Shown here: piece after piece, positions 44,859 through 60,989 of the stretch
How the letters are laid out: each line of letters starts with the position of its first letter
How positions within the stretch are numbered: the first letter of the stretch is position 1
From: Vibrio ostreicida
Lineage (GTDB): Bacteria; Pseudomonadota; Gammaproteobacteria; Enterobacterales; Vibrionaceae
NCBI RefSeq assembly: GCF_013074385.2
Contig: NZ_JABEYA020000001.1
Span: forward strand, 186,001-250,000
Direction of reading: 5' to 3'
Length of the DNA stretch: 64,000 nucleotides
Position numbers and translations under genes: made by a program
Notes under the pieces: model-generated
The model's database searches: none
Seen by the model: the letters and a program-made list of their open reading frames with translations, nothing else
Told to the model about the DNA's origin: nothing

Positions 44859-45482
44859 TTAATGAAGCGAGCCTTCGCTATCAAAGTGAAACGAGGGCAA
44901 TCGCCACTTGAATCGGACGGCAGCCATTCTTAGGAGGTAGCCGATGACCAGAGTCAATCCTGTCGAGATTACATCATTGACGCCACACTCTAAAAGAACA
45001 AGATATAACCCGGAGGCTATTAGAGCGACAGAAGCATACAGCTCTTGGTGAAGAACGAGCGGTGTTTGACGACAAATCAGGTCACGCAACAGGCCACCAA
45101 ATACGCCGGTTACTAGGGCTGAGACCATGCAAATAATGACATGGAGGCCCATTCCCATGGCGACTTTTGTACCGATAAGGCTGAATACAATAAGACCCAA
45201 GGCATCTAAACGTATAAATAGCCCTTTTAATTTGATTACCCACTTTGCTAGCCCCGTTGTCACGACACCAGCAAGGCAAGTGATCACAAGAAACTCTGGG
45301 TTTTCAACCCAACCTAGAGGGTAGTGGCCTAGCAAAATATCACGCACTGTTCCACCACCAATCGCAGTCGCACTGGCGACTAACATGACGCCAAACCAAT
45401 CCATTTTTCTGCGACCTGCACTTAAAGCGCCGGTCATGGCCTCAGCCGTGATGCCAATGATATATAGAATGCTCAATAACAT
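44859..45482 (-). CDS. TRIC-type cation channel family protein (UPF0126, YadS-like)
   Basis: A 207-residue inner-membrane protein with about seven hydrophobic segments and an internal duplication. The first repeat has AGRRKMDWFGVMLVASATAIGG-like and GGGTVRDILLGHYPL, and the second VFGGLLRDLICRQTPLVL; the GGxxRD motif in both is the family signature. Prokaryotic TRIC proteins are homotrimeric monovalent-cation channels. It sits where E. coli has mepA-yfcA between aroC and epmC, so this is a local difference. Confidence 0.85.
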   Translation of the reverse strand: MLLSILYIIGITAEAMTGALSAGRRKMDWFGVMLVASATAIGGGTVRDILLGHYPLGWVENPEFLVITCLAGVVTTGLAKWVIKLKGLFIRLDALGLIVFSLIGTKVAMGMGLHVIICMVSALVTGVFGGLLRDLICRQTPLVLHQELYASVALIASGLYLVLLECGVNDVISTGLTLVIGYLLRMAAVRFKWRLPSFHFDSEGSLH

Positions 45483-45698
45483 TGTCTGCCCTTAATCCGC
45501 TTACTGATAGGTAGTTATCAGTCATGGTGATTTCCAACGGCAGTGTAATCTGAAATGTGACCTGTGACGAATGAGATTTTGTAGATGTGAACTGAAGATT
45601 TACATTATTTATTCTAATATCAATAATAGGGTGAAGGATTGCATTTAAGAGAAAAAATGCGAAAATATGGGCGCTAGGCCTGACCGTTGATCTAAACC

Positions 45699-46229
45699 AT
45701 GAACCATCATTATAAAGACCTGATTACCATTTTTAACGTGACCTTTCTTGCCGAATATAATACTCGCTTAGAGCGTGGGGGGCAGGAACCTATTTATTTA
45801 CCCGCCAACGAACTGGCTATGAATCATCGCATTTTTTTCGCGAATGGTTTTTATGCGTCCGCTTTGCATGAAATTGCCCATTGGTGTGTGGCGGGTCCAG
45901 AACGTCGTTTACTTGAAGATTTCGGTTACTGGTATGAGGCTGATGGTAGGACTCGAGATCGTCAGGCCGAGTTTGAGAAGGTTGAAGTTCGTCCTCAGGC
46001 TTATGAGTGGATCTTCTCATTAAGCGCGGGGTTTGCCTTCTCTGTCAGCTGCGATAATTTAAACGGTGATTTTGAGCCCGATCGATTTGCTTTTATGAAA
46101 AAAGTCCATCGAGAAGTGGAAGGGCTATTTGAACAGGGTTTCCCCGATCGAGTTCTTCGATTTTCGCAAGCGCTGCGAGCGTTTTATCGTACGCCAAAGC
46201 TGACTTTTTCTATGTTTGAAGTCGAGTAG
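45699..46229 (+). CDS. epmC: Elongation factor P hydroxylase EpmC
   Basis: A 176-residue protein with the metal-binding signature YASALHEIAHWCVAGPERR (His-Glu-x-x-His, about residues 51-69) and FGYWYEADGRTRDRQAEFE. It matches EpmC (YfcM), which hydroxylates the lysylated lysine of EF-P after EpmA and EpmB. Its neighbours yfcL and mnmC are the same as in E. coli. The preceding gap (45483-45698) is AT-rich and presumably carries the promoter. Confidence 0.93.
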   Translation: MNHHYKDLITIFNVTFLAEYNTRLERGGQEPIYLPANELAMNHRIFFANGFYASALHEIAHWCVAGPERRLLEDFGYWYEADGRTRDRQAEFEKVEVRPQAYEWIFSLSAGFAFSVSCDNLNGDFEPDRFAFMKKVHREVEGLFEQGFPDRVLRFSQALRAFYRTPKLTFSMFEVE

Positions 46230-46480
46230 GCAGACTTCTGAAGCGGCTAGGCTTAGAGTACCGATTGGAGCAATCCGTTTTACGATGAGTTCATTGGTCT
46301 CCTTGTCGCCTTAGCACGTGTTTTTATTCTGTTTCCCTTGGATTTTCTGCGTTTAACTGACGACGGTATACACTATGCTGTCGTCTTTAGCCCTGTTTTG
46401 CTTAGTGTTTGCGTTGGATTTCTCAATGTGAGAAGCTTGATGTTCTTTTTGAGAATCAAACTGAATTAGGCGTGAGCAAC

Positions 46481-46741
46481 ATGATTATTGAATATGAAGA
46501 GCAGCTTTTTGAGCTAATTGACGCTCGTATTTCTTCGGCATCTGATGATGAGCTCTTTGCTGGTGGTTATCTGAGGGGACACATTGCCCTATCAGCGGCG
46601 GCATGTGAAGAAGACGGGACCAATGACGTCAAGATTTTGAAAGCGCGAGTCAAAGCAAGCTTAGATGATGCGCGCTCAGAGCTCACTCCTGCTGACCGTA
46701 TTATCGTCAACGATTTATGGCAAGAGTTGGTCAATAACATT
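46481..46741 (+). CDS. yfcL: YfcL family protein
   Basis: An 86-residue acidic protein, mainly helical, starting MIIEYEEQLFELIDARISSA and ending DLWQELVNNI. Size, composition and position between epmC and mnmC identify it as YfcL, of unknown function. The frame is open 24 codons upstream, but the ATG at 46481 fits the family length. The stop codon follows at 46742-46744. The gap 46230-46480 holds only a GACGAC/GTCGTC inverted repeat near 46357-46383. Confidence 0.8.
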
Positions 46742-46764
46742 TAATCCAGCACACTATTTATTAC

Positions 46765-46815
46765 AATCTATAAGGGCTTGTTCGAAGATTTCGAACAAGC
46801 CCTTATAGATTTTAG
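46765..46815 (+). terminator. Very long perfect terminator hairpin after yfcL
   Basis: AATCTATAAGGGCTTGTTCGAA (46765-46786, given here in two parts: AATCTATAAGG then GCTTGTTCGAA) pairs perfectly with 46790-46811 around a three-base loop GAT, and is followed by TTT. The stem is 22 base pairs without mismatch, far longer than usual intrinsic terminators. Confidence 0.8.
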
Positions 46816-46884
46816 AGTTGTTGTTTTTGTTAACGGAAGATAACCTAGTGGTCATATTTCGGCATAGATAAAAGGAGTAATACT

Positions 46885-47424
46885 ATGAAAATCATCGCTT
46901 TTGGAGCATCAACCAGCTCCACATCCATTAATAAAAAACTAGCGATCTACGCAGCGCAGCAAATTCAGGGAGCAGAGGTCACAGTTCTTGATCTCAATGA
47001 TTACCAAGTCCCCATGTTTAGTGAAGATACCGAGAAAGAAATTGGTCAGGCCGAAGGGGCAAAGCAATTTCTCAACGACTTATCACAAGCTGACGCCATG
47101 GTTGTTTCGTTTGCTGAACACAATGGCTCTTACCCAGCTGCCTACAAAAATCTATTTGATTGGGCTACCCGAATTGAACGCAACGTTTTCCAAGAAAAGC
47201 CCGTTGTTTACCTTTCGACATCACCGGGTGCGGGGGGCGGGCAGTCAGTATTAGCGGCGGCAACTGGTTCAGCGCCTTATTTTGGAGCGAAATTGAAAGC
47301 GTCGCTTTCTGTTCCTAACTTTTATGAAAATTTTGATTTGGAGAAGGGAGCCTTCCGCAACCAAGATATCGCGCTTGAAATCAGACAAGCGGTGGAACAA
47401 CTAACGCAACCTACCGAAAGTTAA
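46885..47424 (+). CDS. NAD(P)H-dependent FMN reductase
   Basis: A 179-residue flavodoxin-like protein. IAFGASTSSTSINKKLAIY (FMN phosphate loop) is followed by PMFSEDTEKE and VVSFAEHNGSYPAAYKNLFD, then STSPGAGGGQSVL. This is the NADPH-dependent FMN/azo reductase family (ChrR/YieF-like). Possible roles are quinone or oxidative-stress reduction; the substrate cannot be read from the sequence. AAAGGAG precedes the ATG. It is a single-gene unit between two terminators and is not part of the conserved enteric gene order here. Confidence 0.88.
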   Translation: MKIIAFGASTSSTSINKKLAIYAAQQIQGAEVTVLDLNDYQVPMFSEDTEKEIGQAEGAKQFLNDLSQADAMVVSFAEHNGSYPAAYKNLFDWATRIERNVFQEKPVVYLSTSPGAGGGQSVLAAATGSAPYFGAKLKASLSVPNFYENFDLEKGAFRNQDIALEIRQAVEQLTQPTES

Positions 47425-47427
47425 TGG

Positions 47428-47455
47428 AAACGCCTCTTTTAAAGAGGCGTTTTTG
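47428..47455. terminator. Bidirectional terminator between FMN reductase and mnmC
   Basis: AAACGCCTCTTT and AAAGAGGCGTTT form a 12-base inverted repeat with A run on one side and T run on the other, so it can stop transcription in both directions. It separates the convergent genes. Confidence 0.92.
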
Positions 47456-47462
47456 CAATGGG

Positions 47463-49481
47463 TTAATATTCGGTCATGGCCTTGCCTTTTCGCAGTTTTC
47501 TTACCCACATGCGACTTGGGTGTAATTGTTCGAGGACATCGATTGGCAGCGGTAGAGGGTCACCACATATTTGAGACGCGAGTGTTTCTGCGAGTAGGGG
47601 CGATGAACTCAGACCGCGTGAACCCAGTCCCAGCATACAAAATAGGTTTGGATAGATAGGCACGTTTTTCGCCTGATCCTGATTCGTTTTCTGTAGATTT
47701 TGGTAAACAGCTTTAGTTTGGCCCAAATCACCGACATTTCCAATGAACGGCAGGTGGTCACGACTGACACAACGAATACCTTGTCGTGATTGATTCCCAG
47801 AAGTGTTGACTTGTTTTGGCCATTCTTGATTGGGTATACATTTTCGTAGCTTATCGCCGTTGGTCTGCTGTGCCGCCGGATCAAACAAATGATCGAGATT
47901 GTTGCGGTCGTAGCTTGCGCCAACGCAATGATAGCGTGTCGCGGGGTTGACTGGAGTCATATAACCATCGTAACACAGTACGGTGTTGATCTTTTGCAAG
48001 TCATCGTTGGTGGGGACATGGCTCACTTGCCCTTTAACTTGTCCAAGTGGGATATGGGATGTTTGCTCTAGTTGGGCAAATTGGTGGCCATTGGCGACGA
48101 CTACAGTGTCATGGATAAAACGCTTTTCACCACTGACCAAAGCCCAATTGTTATTGTTTTTATCCCATTCCAATGCTTGAATCTTGGTTGCAAACTGCGC
48201 CTTAAAGCTTGGTATTGAAGACAGTTGTGTCATTAAACCTTGAGTCATTTGCACAGGGCTGAGCCATCCGCCAAGCGGATAATGAACACTCGCGACGTCG
48301 ATAGGGAGTCCGATTTTTTCACTAGTTTGTTGTGCATCTAGACGATGAACCAGTTGAGTGTCAAAGTTGCCTTGCAGCATTCTTTCGAGCTTAACTTCCG
48401 CCTCATCATTCCACATAAGCTGCGTAACGCCACACCAATCATACTCAAATTCTATGGTTTCAGCGATTTGTTCAACAAATTGCTTGGCAAATAGAAAGGC
48501 GGGCGCAAAGACTCTTGATACGCCTTGATGTGAACCATTTAATAGCGGGTATACGGCGCCTTGATGATTGCCAGATGCTCCTTGAGCGGCCAATTCATCC
48601 TGACAGTAAAGAGTCACGTTTTTGCCACGACGAATGAGGGCCTTGGCTAGAGTTGCGCTCGCAATGCCGCCGCCAATAATAGCAATGGTGTCACTTGCAC
48701 TGCTTGTTTGTCGATGAAACCAAGGTTTATAATTGGTTTGTTTGATTTTGTTCGTCAAACGGCCAGCAAGCATGTCTCGTTTGGTTCCAAACCCTTTGAC
48801 TTTTTTGATATCAAAGCCCGCGTCAATTAAACCGCGACGAACAAACCCTGCTGCGGTGAAGGTAGCGCAGGTACAATCTATTCTTGCCAGTTTTGCCATT
48901 GAGTCAAACAAATCTTGATTCCACATGTCGGGGTTTTTGCTAGGTGCAAATCCGTCCAAGAACCAAGCGTCAACGAACCCTTCCTCAGTGACAGGTACCA
49001 TGGGCATGCAATTTTTTATATCACCAAACCATAGGTCGAGTGTAATGGCCCCGTCTTCCAAGATTACTCGGTGACATTCAGGAACCGCAATCGGGTAATG
49101 TTTTTGCAACTTCTCCGCATAGTTTGCCAGCTCCGGCCATGCATTATGGGCTTTTATGAGGTCTATTTGGCTCAAGGGATATTTCTCAAAGCTCACGAAA
49201 TGCAGTTCTTTGAGTGGCGAATCTGGATTCTGCTGCTTAAATAAATCAAACCATTGCCAAACGGCTAAGAAATTTAAGCCTGTGCCAAATCCTGTTTCAG
49301 CAATAACAAAGCGGCGTTGGTCATATGTTTGCCATCTTTGAGAGAGATGATTCTGGTGTAAAAAGACGTATCGGGTTTCTTCCAAACCGTTAACGTTTGA
49401 AAAATAGACGTCATCAAACTGGTCTGAAACCGGTGTTCCAGCATCGTTCCAGCCTAGTTGAGCATTGGTTATTGAGGTCAT
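47463..49481 (-). CDS. mnmC: Bifunctional tRNA modification enzyme MnmC
   Basis: A 672-residue fusion protein. The N-terminal MnmC2 methyltransferase (about 1-245) has [18 protein letters not shown] and [17 protein letters not shown]. The C-terminal FAD-dependent MnmC1 oxidase (about 260-672) has [17 protein letters not shown]. The enzyme converts cmnm5(s2)U34 to nm5 and then mnm5(s2)U34 in tRNA. The start at 49481 ([13 protein letters not shown]) fits the family; the frame is open 14 codons further. It is divergent from fabB, as in E. coli. Confidence 0.95.
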   Translation of the reverse strand: MTSITNAQLGWNDAGTPVSDQFDDVYFSNVNGLEETRYVFLHQNHLSQRWQTYDQRRFVIAETGFGTGLNFLAVWQWFDLFKQQNPDSPLKELHFVSFEKYPLSQIDLIKAHNAWPELANYAEKLQKHYPIAVPECHRVILEDGAITLDLWFGDIKNCMPMVPVTEEGFVDAWFLDGFAPSKNPDMWNQDLFDSMAKLARIDCTCATFTAAGFVRRGLIDAGFDIKKVKGFGTKRDMLAGRLTNKIKQTNYKPWFHRQTSSASDTIAIIGGGIASATLAKALIRRGKNVTLYCQDELAAQGASGNHQGAVYPLLNGSHQGVSRVFAPAFLFAKQFVEQIAETIEFEYDWCGVTQLMWNDEAEVKLERMLQGNFDTQLVHRLDAQQTSEKIGLPIDVASVHYPLGGWLSPVQMTQGLMTQLSSIPSFKAQFATKIQALEWDKNNNNWALVSGEKRFIHDTVVVANGHQFAQLEQTSHIPLGQVKGQVSHVPTNDDLQKINTVLCYDGYMTPVNPATRYHCVGASYDRNNLDHLFDPAAQQTNGDKLRKCIPNQEWPKQVNTSGNQSRQGIRCVSRDHLPFIGNVGDLGQTKAVYQNLQKTNQDQAKNVPIYPNLFCMLGLGSRGLSSSPLLAETLASQICGDPLPLPIDVLEQLHPSRMWVRKLRKGKAMTEY

Positions 49482-49609
49482 AGAGTCGGAAATATGTGAA
49501 TAAAGACTAGAATATGATTGCAATTGTACGGTTTTAAGGGAAAGCTGACCACTTTTCTCCGCTATCTTAGTTATTATCTAGCGGATTTTTGAATTATAGG
49601 AATGTCATA

Positions 49610-50821
49610 ATGAAACGAGTCGTAATCACCGGTATGGGTATTGTTTCAAGTATCGGTAACAACGTCGAAGAAGTTTTAGCGTCTCTAAAAGCAGGTAAAT
49701 CTGGTATTACTGCCTCTGAGCAGTTTAAAGAACAAGGTCTACGTTCGCAGGTTTGGGGTGATCTGAAAATCAACCCAGCAGAGCATATTGACCGTAAACA
49801 GATGCGCTTTATGGGTGATGCGGCTGCGTATGCATACCTATCCATGCAGCAAGCAATCGAAGATGCTGGCCTGACTGAAGAACAGGTTTCTAACGACCGC
49901 ACAGGTATCGTAGCAGGTTCTGGTGGCGCATCTGCACTGAACCAAGCGCTAGCTGTTGATACTATGCGAGCGAAAGGAGTGAAACGAGTGGGTCCTTACA
50001 TGGTCCCTCGTACCATGTCTTCTACGGTTTCTGCGTGTCTTGCAACGCCATTTAAAATTCGTGGCGTAAACTACTCAATGAGCTCAGCTTGTGCGACCTC
50101 TGCACACTGTATCGGCCACGCGATGGAGCTTATCCAGCTTGGTAAACAAGACGTCGTATTCGCTGGTGGGGGTGAAGAGCTAGATTGGTCTCAAACTATG
50201 ATGTTTGATGCAATGGGCGCACTATCAACTAAGTACAACGAAACGCCAGATAAAGCTTCTCGTACTTACGATGCAGATCGTGATGGCTTCGTTATCTCTG
50301 GTGGCGGCGGTATGCTGGTTATCGAAGAGCTTGAACACGCTTTGGCTCGTGGCGCAAAAATCTATGGAGAGGTTGTTGGTTACGGCGCAACTTCTGATGG
50401 CTATGACATGGTTGCGCCATCTGGTGAAGGCGCAGTACGTTGTATGAAAATGGCGATGCAAGACGTGGACAAAATTGACTACGTAAATACGCACGGCACA
50501 TCAACGCCCGTTGGTGATGTAAAAGAGTTAGGTGCGATTCAAGAGTTATTTGGTGACAACAGCCCTGCAATCTCTGCAACAAAAGCGATGACTGGTCACG
50601 CTCTAGGTGCTGCTGGTGTTCACGAAGCCATTTACTCAACGCTCATGCTAGATAACAGCTTTATCGCACCAAGTATTAACGTTGAAGCGTTAGATGAAGC
50701 TGCGAATGGTCTAGATATTGTGACTGAGAAGCGTGACGCAGAGTTAACGACAGTGATGTCAAACAGTTTTGGTTTTGGTGGCACTAACGCGACGCTAGTC
50801 ATCAAGAAATACCAAGGCTAA
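49610..50821 (+). CDS. fabB: 3-oxoacyl-ACP synthase I FabB
   Basis: A 403-residue condensing enzyme. The catalytic Cys lies in [19 protein letters not shown] (about 163), and the two His in [12 protein letters not shown] (about 298) and [11 protein letters not shown] (about 333). FabB is essential for unsaturated fatty-acid synthesis and elongates cis-3-decenoyl-ACP. The ATG at 49610 gives the usual length. Codon use is noticeably more biased to preferred codons than its neighbours, fitting high expression. A terminator follows. Confidence 0.97.
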   Translation: MKRVVITGMGIVSSIGNNVEEVLASLKAGKSGITASEQFKEQGLRSQVWGDLKINPAEHIDRKQMRFMGDAAAYAYLSMQQAIEDAGLTEEQVSNDRTGIVAGSGGASALNQALAVDTMRAKGVKRVGPYMVPRTMSSTVSACLATPFKIRGVNYSMSSACATSAHCIGHAMELIQLGKQDVVFAGGGEELDWSQTMMFDAMGALSTKYNETPDKASRTYDADRDGFVISGGGGMLVIEELEHALARGAKIYGEVVGYGATSDGYDMVAPSGEGAVRCMKMAMQDVDKIDYVNTHGTSTPVGDVKELGAIQELFGDNSPAISATKAMTGHALGAAGVHEAIYSTLMLDNSFIAPSINVEALDEAANGLDIVTEKRDAELTTVMSNSFGFGGTNATLVIKKYQG

Positions 50822-50932
50822 CGGATCGTAGACACCATTTTTGATGAAATGGTGTCGGTCTTTGGGCTGTGCTTTTGTGGTACAGACATGGACAGATTGA
50901 GAGTGGTTCAAACCCCCAGTATTCTCTAAATG

Positions 50933-50957
50933 TGCCCGGCTATTGCTGGGCATTTTT
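50933..50957 (+). terminator. Terminator after fabB
   Basis: TGCCCGGC-TATT-GCTGGGCA forms an eight-base-pair stem with one G-U pair, followed by TTTTT. It lies 112 bases beyond the fabB stop and upstream of pdxB. Confidence 0.88.
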
Positions 50958-51034
50958 CTTTATCAGTAAGTGCTCGACAGGTTACTTGCTTTTCTGCACA
51001 ATCATGCCAATCACAACTGAATTTTATTATAAAC

Positions 51035-52168
51035 ATGAAAATCCTAATTGATGAAAACATGCCCTATGCTGAATCACTTTTCAGTCAACTGGGCGAGGTG
51101 GTTTTAAAACCGGGGCGGACATTTACAGCGGATGATCTGATTGACGTTGATGCATTAATGATTCGTTCTGTTACCAAGGTTGACGCTAAACTCCTTTCAA
51201 AAGCAAACAAATTGTCATTTGTCGGAACCGCGACGGCTGGCATGGATCATGTTGAGCAAGAAACATTAAAAGAGAAAGGCATCTTTTTCACTGCTGCGCC
51301 AGGTTGTAACAAAGTGGGTGTGGCAGAATACGTGTTTAGTGTGATGACGGTATTGTCGCAGCAGCGAGGTTTTTCTTTATTTGATAAAACAGTGGGCATT
51401 GTTGGTGCCGGTCAGGTCGGTAGCTACCTTCAACATTGTTTAGAAGGGATGGGCATTCGGGTTATGTTGAATGACCCTCTAAAACAAGCACAAGGCGATC
51501 CACGTGCCTTCACGCCTTTAGATGAGTTGCTCTCTCAATCAGATATCATTACTCTTCACACACCGATGACACGCTCTGGTGAGCACCCCTCGTATCACTT
51601 GATCAATGAATGTGTCTTAAATGCGTTACGTGGCGACCAGATTTTGATCAACGCGGCCCGAGGAGCTGTTGTCGATAATCAAGCACTTAAGGCTAGATTG
51701 TTGCAAAACGATGGTTTTATTGCGGCTCTGGATGTTTTTGAATTCGAGCCGGAGGTTGATATGGAACTCTTGCCTCTGTTAGCATTCGCCACCCCTCACG
51801 TTGCAGGTTACGGTCTAGAAGGAAAAGCACGTGGTACGACGATGATTTTCAATTCTTATTGTCAGTTCCTAGGCAACACATTACGAGCCAATGCGAGTGA
51901 TTTGCTGCCAGTCGCCCCAGTGCCACGATTGGTTTTGGATCGTGAATGGGATGAAGCTACGCTGCATAGTATTACACAGCTAGTCTATGATGTGCGTAAA
52001 GACGATGCCTTGTTCCGTCGTGAGATCAGTCGTTCAGGTGCCTTTGACCTGATGAGAAAAAACTACTGGGATCGCAGAGAATATAGCGCCGTCACATTGG
52101 TGGGTGATGATTCATGTCGTCTACCACCATTAGAAAAACTAGGTTTTCAGGTTGAGGTAAATCAATGA
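51035..52168 (+). CDS. pdxB: Erythronate-4-phosphate dehydrogenase PdxB
   Basis: A 377-residue 2-hydroxyacid dehydrogenase. [14 protein letters not shown] (NAD loop, about 119-132), [14 protein letters not shown] (catalytic Arg) and [15 protein letters not shown] (catalytic His) are intact, and the PdxB-specific C-terminal dimerisation domain is present. It works in pyridoxal phosphate synthesis. The ATG at 51035 ([13 protein letters not shown]) gives family length; the frame is open 35 codons upstream across the fabB terminator, which is not credible coding. The stop overlaps asd by 4 bases. Confidence 0.96.
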   Translation: MKILIDENMPYAESLFSQLGEVVLKPGRTFTADDLIDVDALMIRSVTKVDAKLLSKANKLSFVGTATAGMDHVEQETLKEKGIFFTAAPGCNKVGVAEYVFSVMTVLSQQRGFSLFDKTVGIVGAGQVGSYLQHCLEGMGIRVMLNDPLKQAQGDPRAFTPLDELLSQSDIITLHTPMTRSGEHPSYHLINECVLNALRGDQILINAARGAVVDNQALKARLLQNDGFIAALDVFEFEPEVDMELLPLLAFATPHVAGYGLEGKARGTTMIFNSYCQFLGNTLRANASDLLPVAPVPRLVLDREWDEATLHSITQLVYDVRKDDALFRREISRSGAFDLMRKNYWDRREYSAVTLVGDDSCRLPPLEKLGFQVEVNQ

Positions 52169-53178
52169 GCCAGCAATATAACGTTGCCGTTTTAGGCGCA
52201 ACCGGCGCAGTCGGTGAAACTATTCTAGAAGTACTACAAGAACGTAAGTTCCCAGTTGGTGAAATTTTTTTGTTGGCAAGTGAACGTAGCGAAGGAAAAA
52301 CGCATCGTTTTAATGGTAAAACGATTTACGTAGAAGATGTTGAAAAGTTTGATTGGTCACAAGTTCATATTGCTTTGTTTTCAGCGGGTGGGGAACTATC
52401 CGCCAAGTGGGCGCCTATTGCTGCAGATGAAGGTGTTGTTGTGATTGACAACACATCGCAGTTTCGTTACGAGTACGATATTCCGTTGGTGGTGCCTGAG
52501 GTTAACCCTGAAGCGATCGCAGAATTTCGCAATCGAAACATTATAGCTAACCCAAATTGTTCGACCATCCAAATGTTGGTGGCGTTGAAGCCAATACATG
52601 ATGCCGTCGGTCTTGAAAGAATCAATGTCTCCACTTATCAGTCGGTTTCTGGTGCCGGTAAGGCAGGCATTGATGAATTGGCGGGGCAGACGGCAAAACT
52701 ACTCAATGGTACGCCAGCAGAGAGTGAGCAGTTTTCGCAGCAAATCGCATTCAACTGTATTCCGCAGATTGACCAATTCATGGAAAATGGTTACACACGA
52801 GAAGAAATGAAGATGGTGTGGGAAACACAGAAAATCTTTAATGACTCGGGAATAACGGTTAATCCGACCTGCGTTCGTGTGCCCGTATTCTATGGCCACG
52901 CAGAAGCGATTCATCTAGAGACCTGCTCACCCATTGATGCACAGGAAGTGACTAACTTACTTGAGCAGCAAGAGGGTATTGAAGTCTTCCATGGCGAGGA
53001 TTTTCCGACTCAGGTCCGCGATGCTGGTGGTAAAGACCACATAATGGTTGGTCGTATTCGTAATGATATTAGCCATCACAGTGGAGTAAACTTGTGGGTT
53101 GTGGCTGACAATGTTCGAAAAGGAGCCGCGACGAACGCAGTCCAAATTGCTGAGATTTTGATTCGCGATTATTATTAA
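52165..53178 (+). CDS. asd: Aspartate-semialdehyde dehydrogenase
   Basis: A 337-residue enzyme. [18 protein letters not shown] is the NADP-binding loop; the nucleophile Cys is in NPNCSTIQM (about 132), the Gln in [10 protein letters not shown] and the His region in [12 protein letters not shown] are also kept. It reduces aspartyl phosphate to the semialdehyde for lysine, threonine, methionine and diaminopimelate. It occupies the position of E. coli usg, a catalytically dead paralogue, but here the active site is complete. Vibrios often have a second asd elsewhere. It overlaps pdxB (ATGA) and ends in a strong terminator. Confidence 0.93.
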   Translation: MSQQYNVAVLGATGAVGETILEVLQERKFPVGEIFLLASERSEGKTHRFNGKTIYVEDVEKFDWSQVHIALFSAGGELSAKWAPIAADEGVVVIDNTSQFRYEYDIPLVVPEVNPEAIAEFRNRNIIANPNCSTIQMLVALKPIHDAVGLERINVSTYQSVSGAGKAGIDELAGQTAKLLNGTPAESEQFSQQIAFNCIPQIDQFMENGYTREEMKMVWETQKIFNDSGITVNPTCVRVPVFYGHAEAIHLETCSPIDAQEVTNLLEQQEGIEVFHGEDFPTQVRDAGGKDHIMVGRIRNDISHHSGVNLWVVADNVRKGAATNAVQIAEILIRDYY

Positions 53179-53201
53179 GCGACACAGCAGATAGACAATC
53201 A

Positions 53202-53229
53202 GGCCCCACTCTTCAGTGGGGCTTTTTTA
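53202..53229 (+). terminator. Terminator after asd
   Basis: GCCCCACT-CTTC-AGTGGGGC is a perfect eight-base-pair stem followed by TTTTTT. It separates pdxB-asd from hubP. Confidence 0.95.
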
Positions 53230-53379
53230 ATCAGAATCGAATATTTTATGTGAGATTCGTGCGATTATGGCGCCAGCCACACATTTTTTCGCACTGCGCC
53301 TATAGTTTTAGCCTGTTTATCCGATATATTTAACAGATCATGATATTAAAATTTTATTGAGCACATAGCTGAGCCTTCT

Positions 53380-58953
<5,574 letters not shown>

Positions 58954-58969
58954 TCTCGTTGAGATTGAA

Positions 58970-59000
58970 GGGGGTGCCTATGGCTGCCCCTTATCTTTTT
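58970..59000 (+). terminator. Terminator after hubP
   Basis: GGGGGTGCC-TAT-GGCTGCCCC forms a stem with a two-base internal loop, followed by TTATCTTTTT. An AATCTC/GAGATT inverted repeat lies just before it. Confidence 0.65.
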
Positions 59001-59049
59001 CTGCAAAAATGTTTATACTTCCCGCCCCATTTTTTAAGAGAAAATCCTG

Positions 59050-59844
59050 ATGAGAATTGCTTTAGGTATTGAGTACAGCGGCACGCAATACTTTGGCTGG
59101 CAGCGACAACGAGACGTGATAAGTGTCCAAGAGAAGCTGGAATGCGCACTCAGCACCGTCGCTAATCATCCAGTTGACGTGCAGTGTGCAGGTAGAACGG
59201 ATGCGGGAGTGCATGGCACTGGGCAAGTTGTTCACTTTGATACAACAGCAATTAGAAAGCCGATGGCGTGGACTATGGGTGTGAATGCTAATCTGCCAAA
59301 AGATATTGCTGTGCGCTGGTCACAAACGGTACCAGACGATTTTCATGCCCGTTTCTCAGCAACGGCTCGTCGTTATCGATATATTATTTTTAACAGTCCC
59401 TTTAGACCAGGCATCCTTTCATCCGGTGTCAGTCACTATCATGGGGAGCTGGATGTCGTTAAAATGCAGGAAGCGGGTCAGTTTTTATTGGGTGAAAATG
59501 ATTTCACGTCATTTCGTGCGGTTCATTGCCAGTCACGCAGTCCTTGGCGTAATATCATGCACCTTAATGTCACGCGGCACGAGCAATACGTTGTCATTGA
59601 TATTAAAGCCAATGCGTTTGTACATCATATGGTGCGAAATATTGCAGGGAGTTTAATCTGTGTGGGTCGCGGTGAACATAAACCAGAGTGGATGCACTGG
59701 CTTTTAGGAATGAAAGATCGCAAGTTGGCTGGCGCGACGGCCAAAGCTGATGGACTTTATTTGGTCGCGGTCGATTATCCGCAAGAGTTTTCACTGCCAA
59801 ATCTGCCCGTTGGCCCACTATTTTTACCAAATAACCTGAACTAA
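59050..59844 (+). CDS. truA: tRNA pseudouridine synthase TruA
   Basis: A 264-residue enzyme with the catalytic Asp in [19 protein letters not shown] (about residues 55-73) and the family block [16 protein letters not shown]. TruA makes pseudouridine at positions 38-40 in the tRNA anticodon arm. Position after hubP and before accD is the same as in V. cholerae; E. coli has dedA between truA and accD, absent here. Confidence 0.96.
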   Translation: MRIALGIEYSGTQYFGWQRQRDVISVQEKLECALSTVANHPVDVQCAGRTDAGVHGTGQVVHFDTTAIRKPMAWTMGVNANLPKDIAVRWSQTVPDDFHARFSATARRYRYIIFNSPFRPGILSSGVSHYHGELDVVKMQEAGQFLLGENDFTSFRAVHCQSRSPWRNIMHLNVTRHEQYVVIDIKANAFVHHMVRNIAGSLICVGRGEHKPEWMHWLLGMKDRKLAGATAKADGLYLVAVDYPQEFSLPNLPVGPLFLPNNLN

Positions 59845-59978
59845 TATGTGATACATTGTCAAACTAATCAGTTCTTTAGGGCGTGGGACACTAGTGTAAA
59901 CAATAGGTACAACCAGTTTTTTGTCTACACTTGGCATTTTATGTGCTTTAATCCTCTCGCGTAAATTCAGAATTTTGT

Positions 59979-59997
59979 CCTTCGCACCGTGCGGAGG
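59979..59997 (+). other. Leader hairpin upstream of accD
   Basis: CCTTCGCAC-C-GTGCGGAGG is an inverted repeat with one mismatch, about 25 bases before the accD start. The loop as drawn is too tight, so the actual fold must open several pairs. A role in accD translation control is only speculation. Confidence 0.35.
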
Positions 59998-60019
59998 CGT
60001 TGAGAGAAAAAGGTCTTCC

Positions 60020-60946
60020 ATGAGTTGGCTTGAAAAGATTTTAGAAAAAAGCAACATTGTAACTTCACGTAAAGCATCCATTCCTGAAGGGGTATGGACT
60101 AAGTGTACATCATGTGAGCAGGTACTTTATCACGCTGAACTAGAGCGTAACCTGGAAGTTTGCCCTAAATGTGACCATCACATGCGAATGAAAGCGCGTC
60201 GTCGTTTGGAAACATTTCTTGATGAAGGCAACCGCGTTGAAATCGCCGATGAACTTGAGCCTCAAGATAAGCTTAAGTTTAAAGATTCTAAGAAATATAA
60301 AGATCGTATCTCCGCAGCTCAGAAAAACAGTGGGGAGAAAGATGCGCTCTTGGTCATGAAAGGTGAACTGTTAGGCTTACCGATTGTTGCCTGTGCATTT
60401 GAGTTTTCCTTCATGGGCGGTTCAATGGGCTCGGTGGTTGGTGCTCGTTTTGTTCGTGCGGTAGAGGCTGCGATTGAAAATAACTGTGGACTCGTGTGTT
60501 TTTCTGCCAGTGGTGGTGCTCGTATGCAAGAGGCATTAATGTCTTTGATGCAAATGGCGAAAACCAGCGCGGCTCTTGAACGCTTGTCTAAGCGTGGGTT
60601 GCCTTTCATTTCTGTGATGACTGACCCAACCATGGGTGGGGTTTCTGCCAGTCTTGCTATGCTGGGTGATGTGAATATCGGTGAACCTAAAGCATTGATT
60701 GGATTTGCTGGTCGTCGTGTGATTGAACAGACCGTGCGTGAAGATCTGCCTGAAGGTTTCCAGCGCAGTGAGTTTTTGTTGGATCATGGCGCTATCGATA
60801 TGATTGTAGACCGACGAGAAATGCGTCAACGAGTCGGCAGTCTGATGGCTAAAATGACCAATAAGCCGTCACCTCTGGTTGTTTCTGTGAACGCTTCACA
60901 AAATGAAGCGACTTATTCTGTACCAGAAGCGGACGAAAAAGGGTAA
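60020..60946 (+). CDS. accD: Acetyl-CoA carboxylase carboxyltransferase beta subunit AccD
   Basis: A 308-residue protein with the N-terminal zinc finger ([20 protein letters not shown] and on to CPKC, about 27-49) and the crotonase-like carboxyltransferase domain, including [18 protein letters not shown] and [17 protein letters not shown]. With AccA it transfers carboxyl from biotin to acetyl-CoA, the first step of fatty-acid synthesis. The ATG at 60020 ([11 protein letters not shown]) has AAAAAGG at good spacing; the frame is open 33 codons upstream but does not look coding. Confidence 0.97.
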   Translation: MSWLEKILEKSNIVTSRKASIPEGVWTKCTSCEQVLYHAELERNLEVCPKCDHHMRMKARRRLETFLDEGNRVEIADELEPQDKLKFKDSKKYKDRISAAQKNSGEKDALLVMKGELLGLPIVACAFEFSFMGGSMGSVVGARFVRAVEAAIENNCGLVCFSASGGARMQEALMSLMQMAKTSAALERLSKRGLPFISVMTDPTMGGVSASLAMLGDVNIGEPKALIGFAGRRVIEQTVREDLPEGFQRSEFLLDHGAIDMIVDRREMRQRVGSLMAKMTNKPSPLVVSVNASQNEATYSVPEADEKG

Positions 60947-60989
60947 AGTAACTCATTAACAAAGTACCACAATTACTGGTTAAAGTTAG

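Noticed and set aside
49482..49609. FadR or FabR operator in front of fabB
   Set aside because: Only half-site-like sequence (CTGACCACTT) can be seen; no full palindrome matches.
50900..50930. tRNA fragment, because GGTTCAAACCCC resembles a T arm
   Set aside because: The T stem does not pair over five bases and no acceptor, D or anticodon arm can be built around it.
50930..51034. 35-codon N-terminal extension of PdxB
   Set aside because: It would be encoded across the fabB terminator hairpin and is absent from the family's normal length.
59921..60019. 33-codon N-terminal extension of AccD
   Set aside because: It lacks a ribosome binding site and precedes the conserved family start [10 protein letters not shown], which has a good one.
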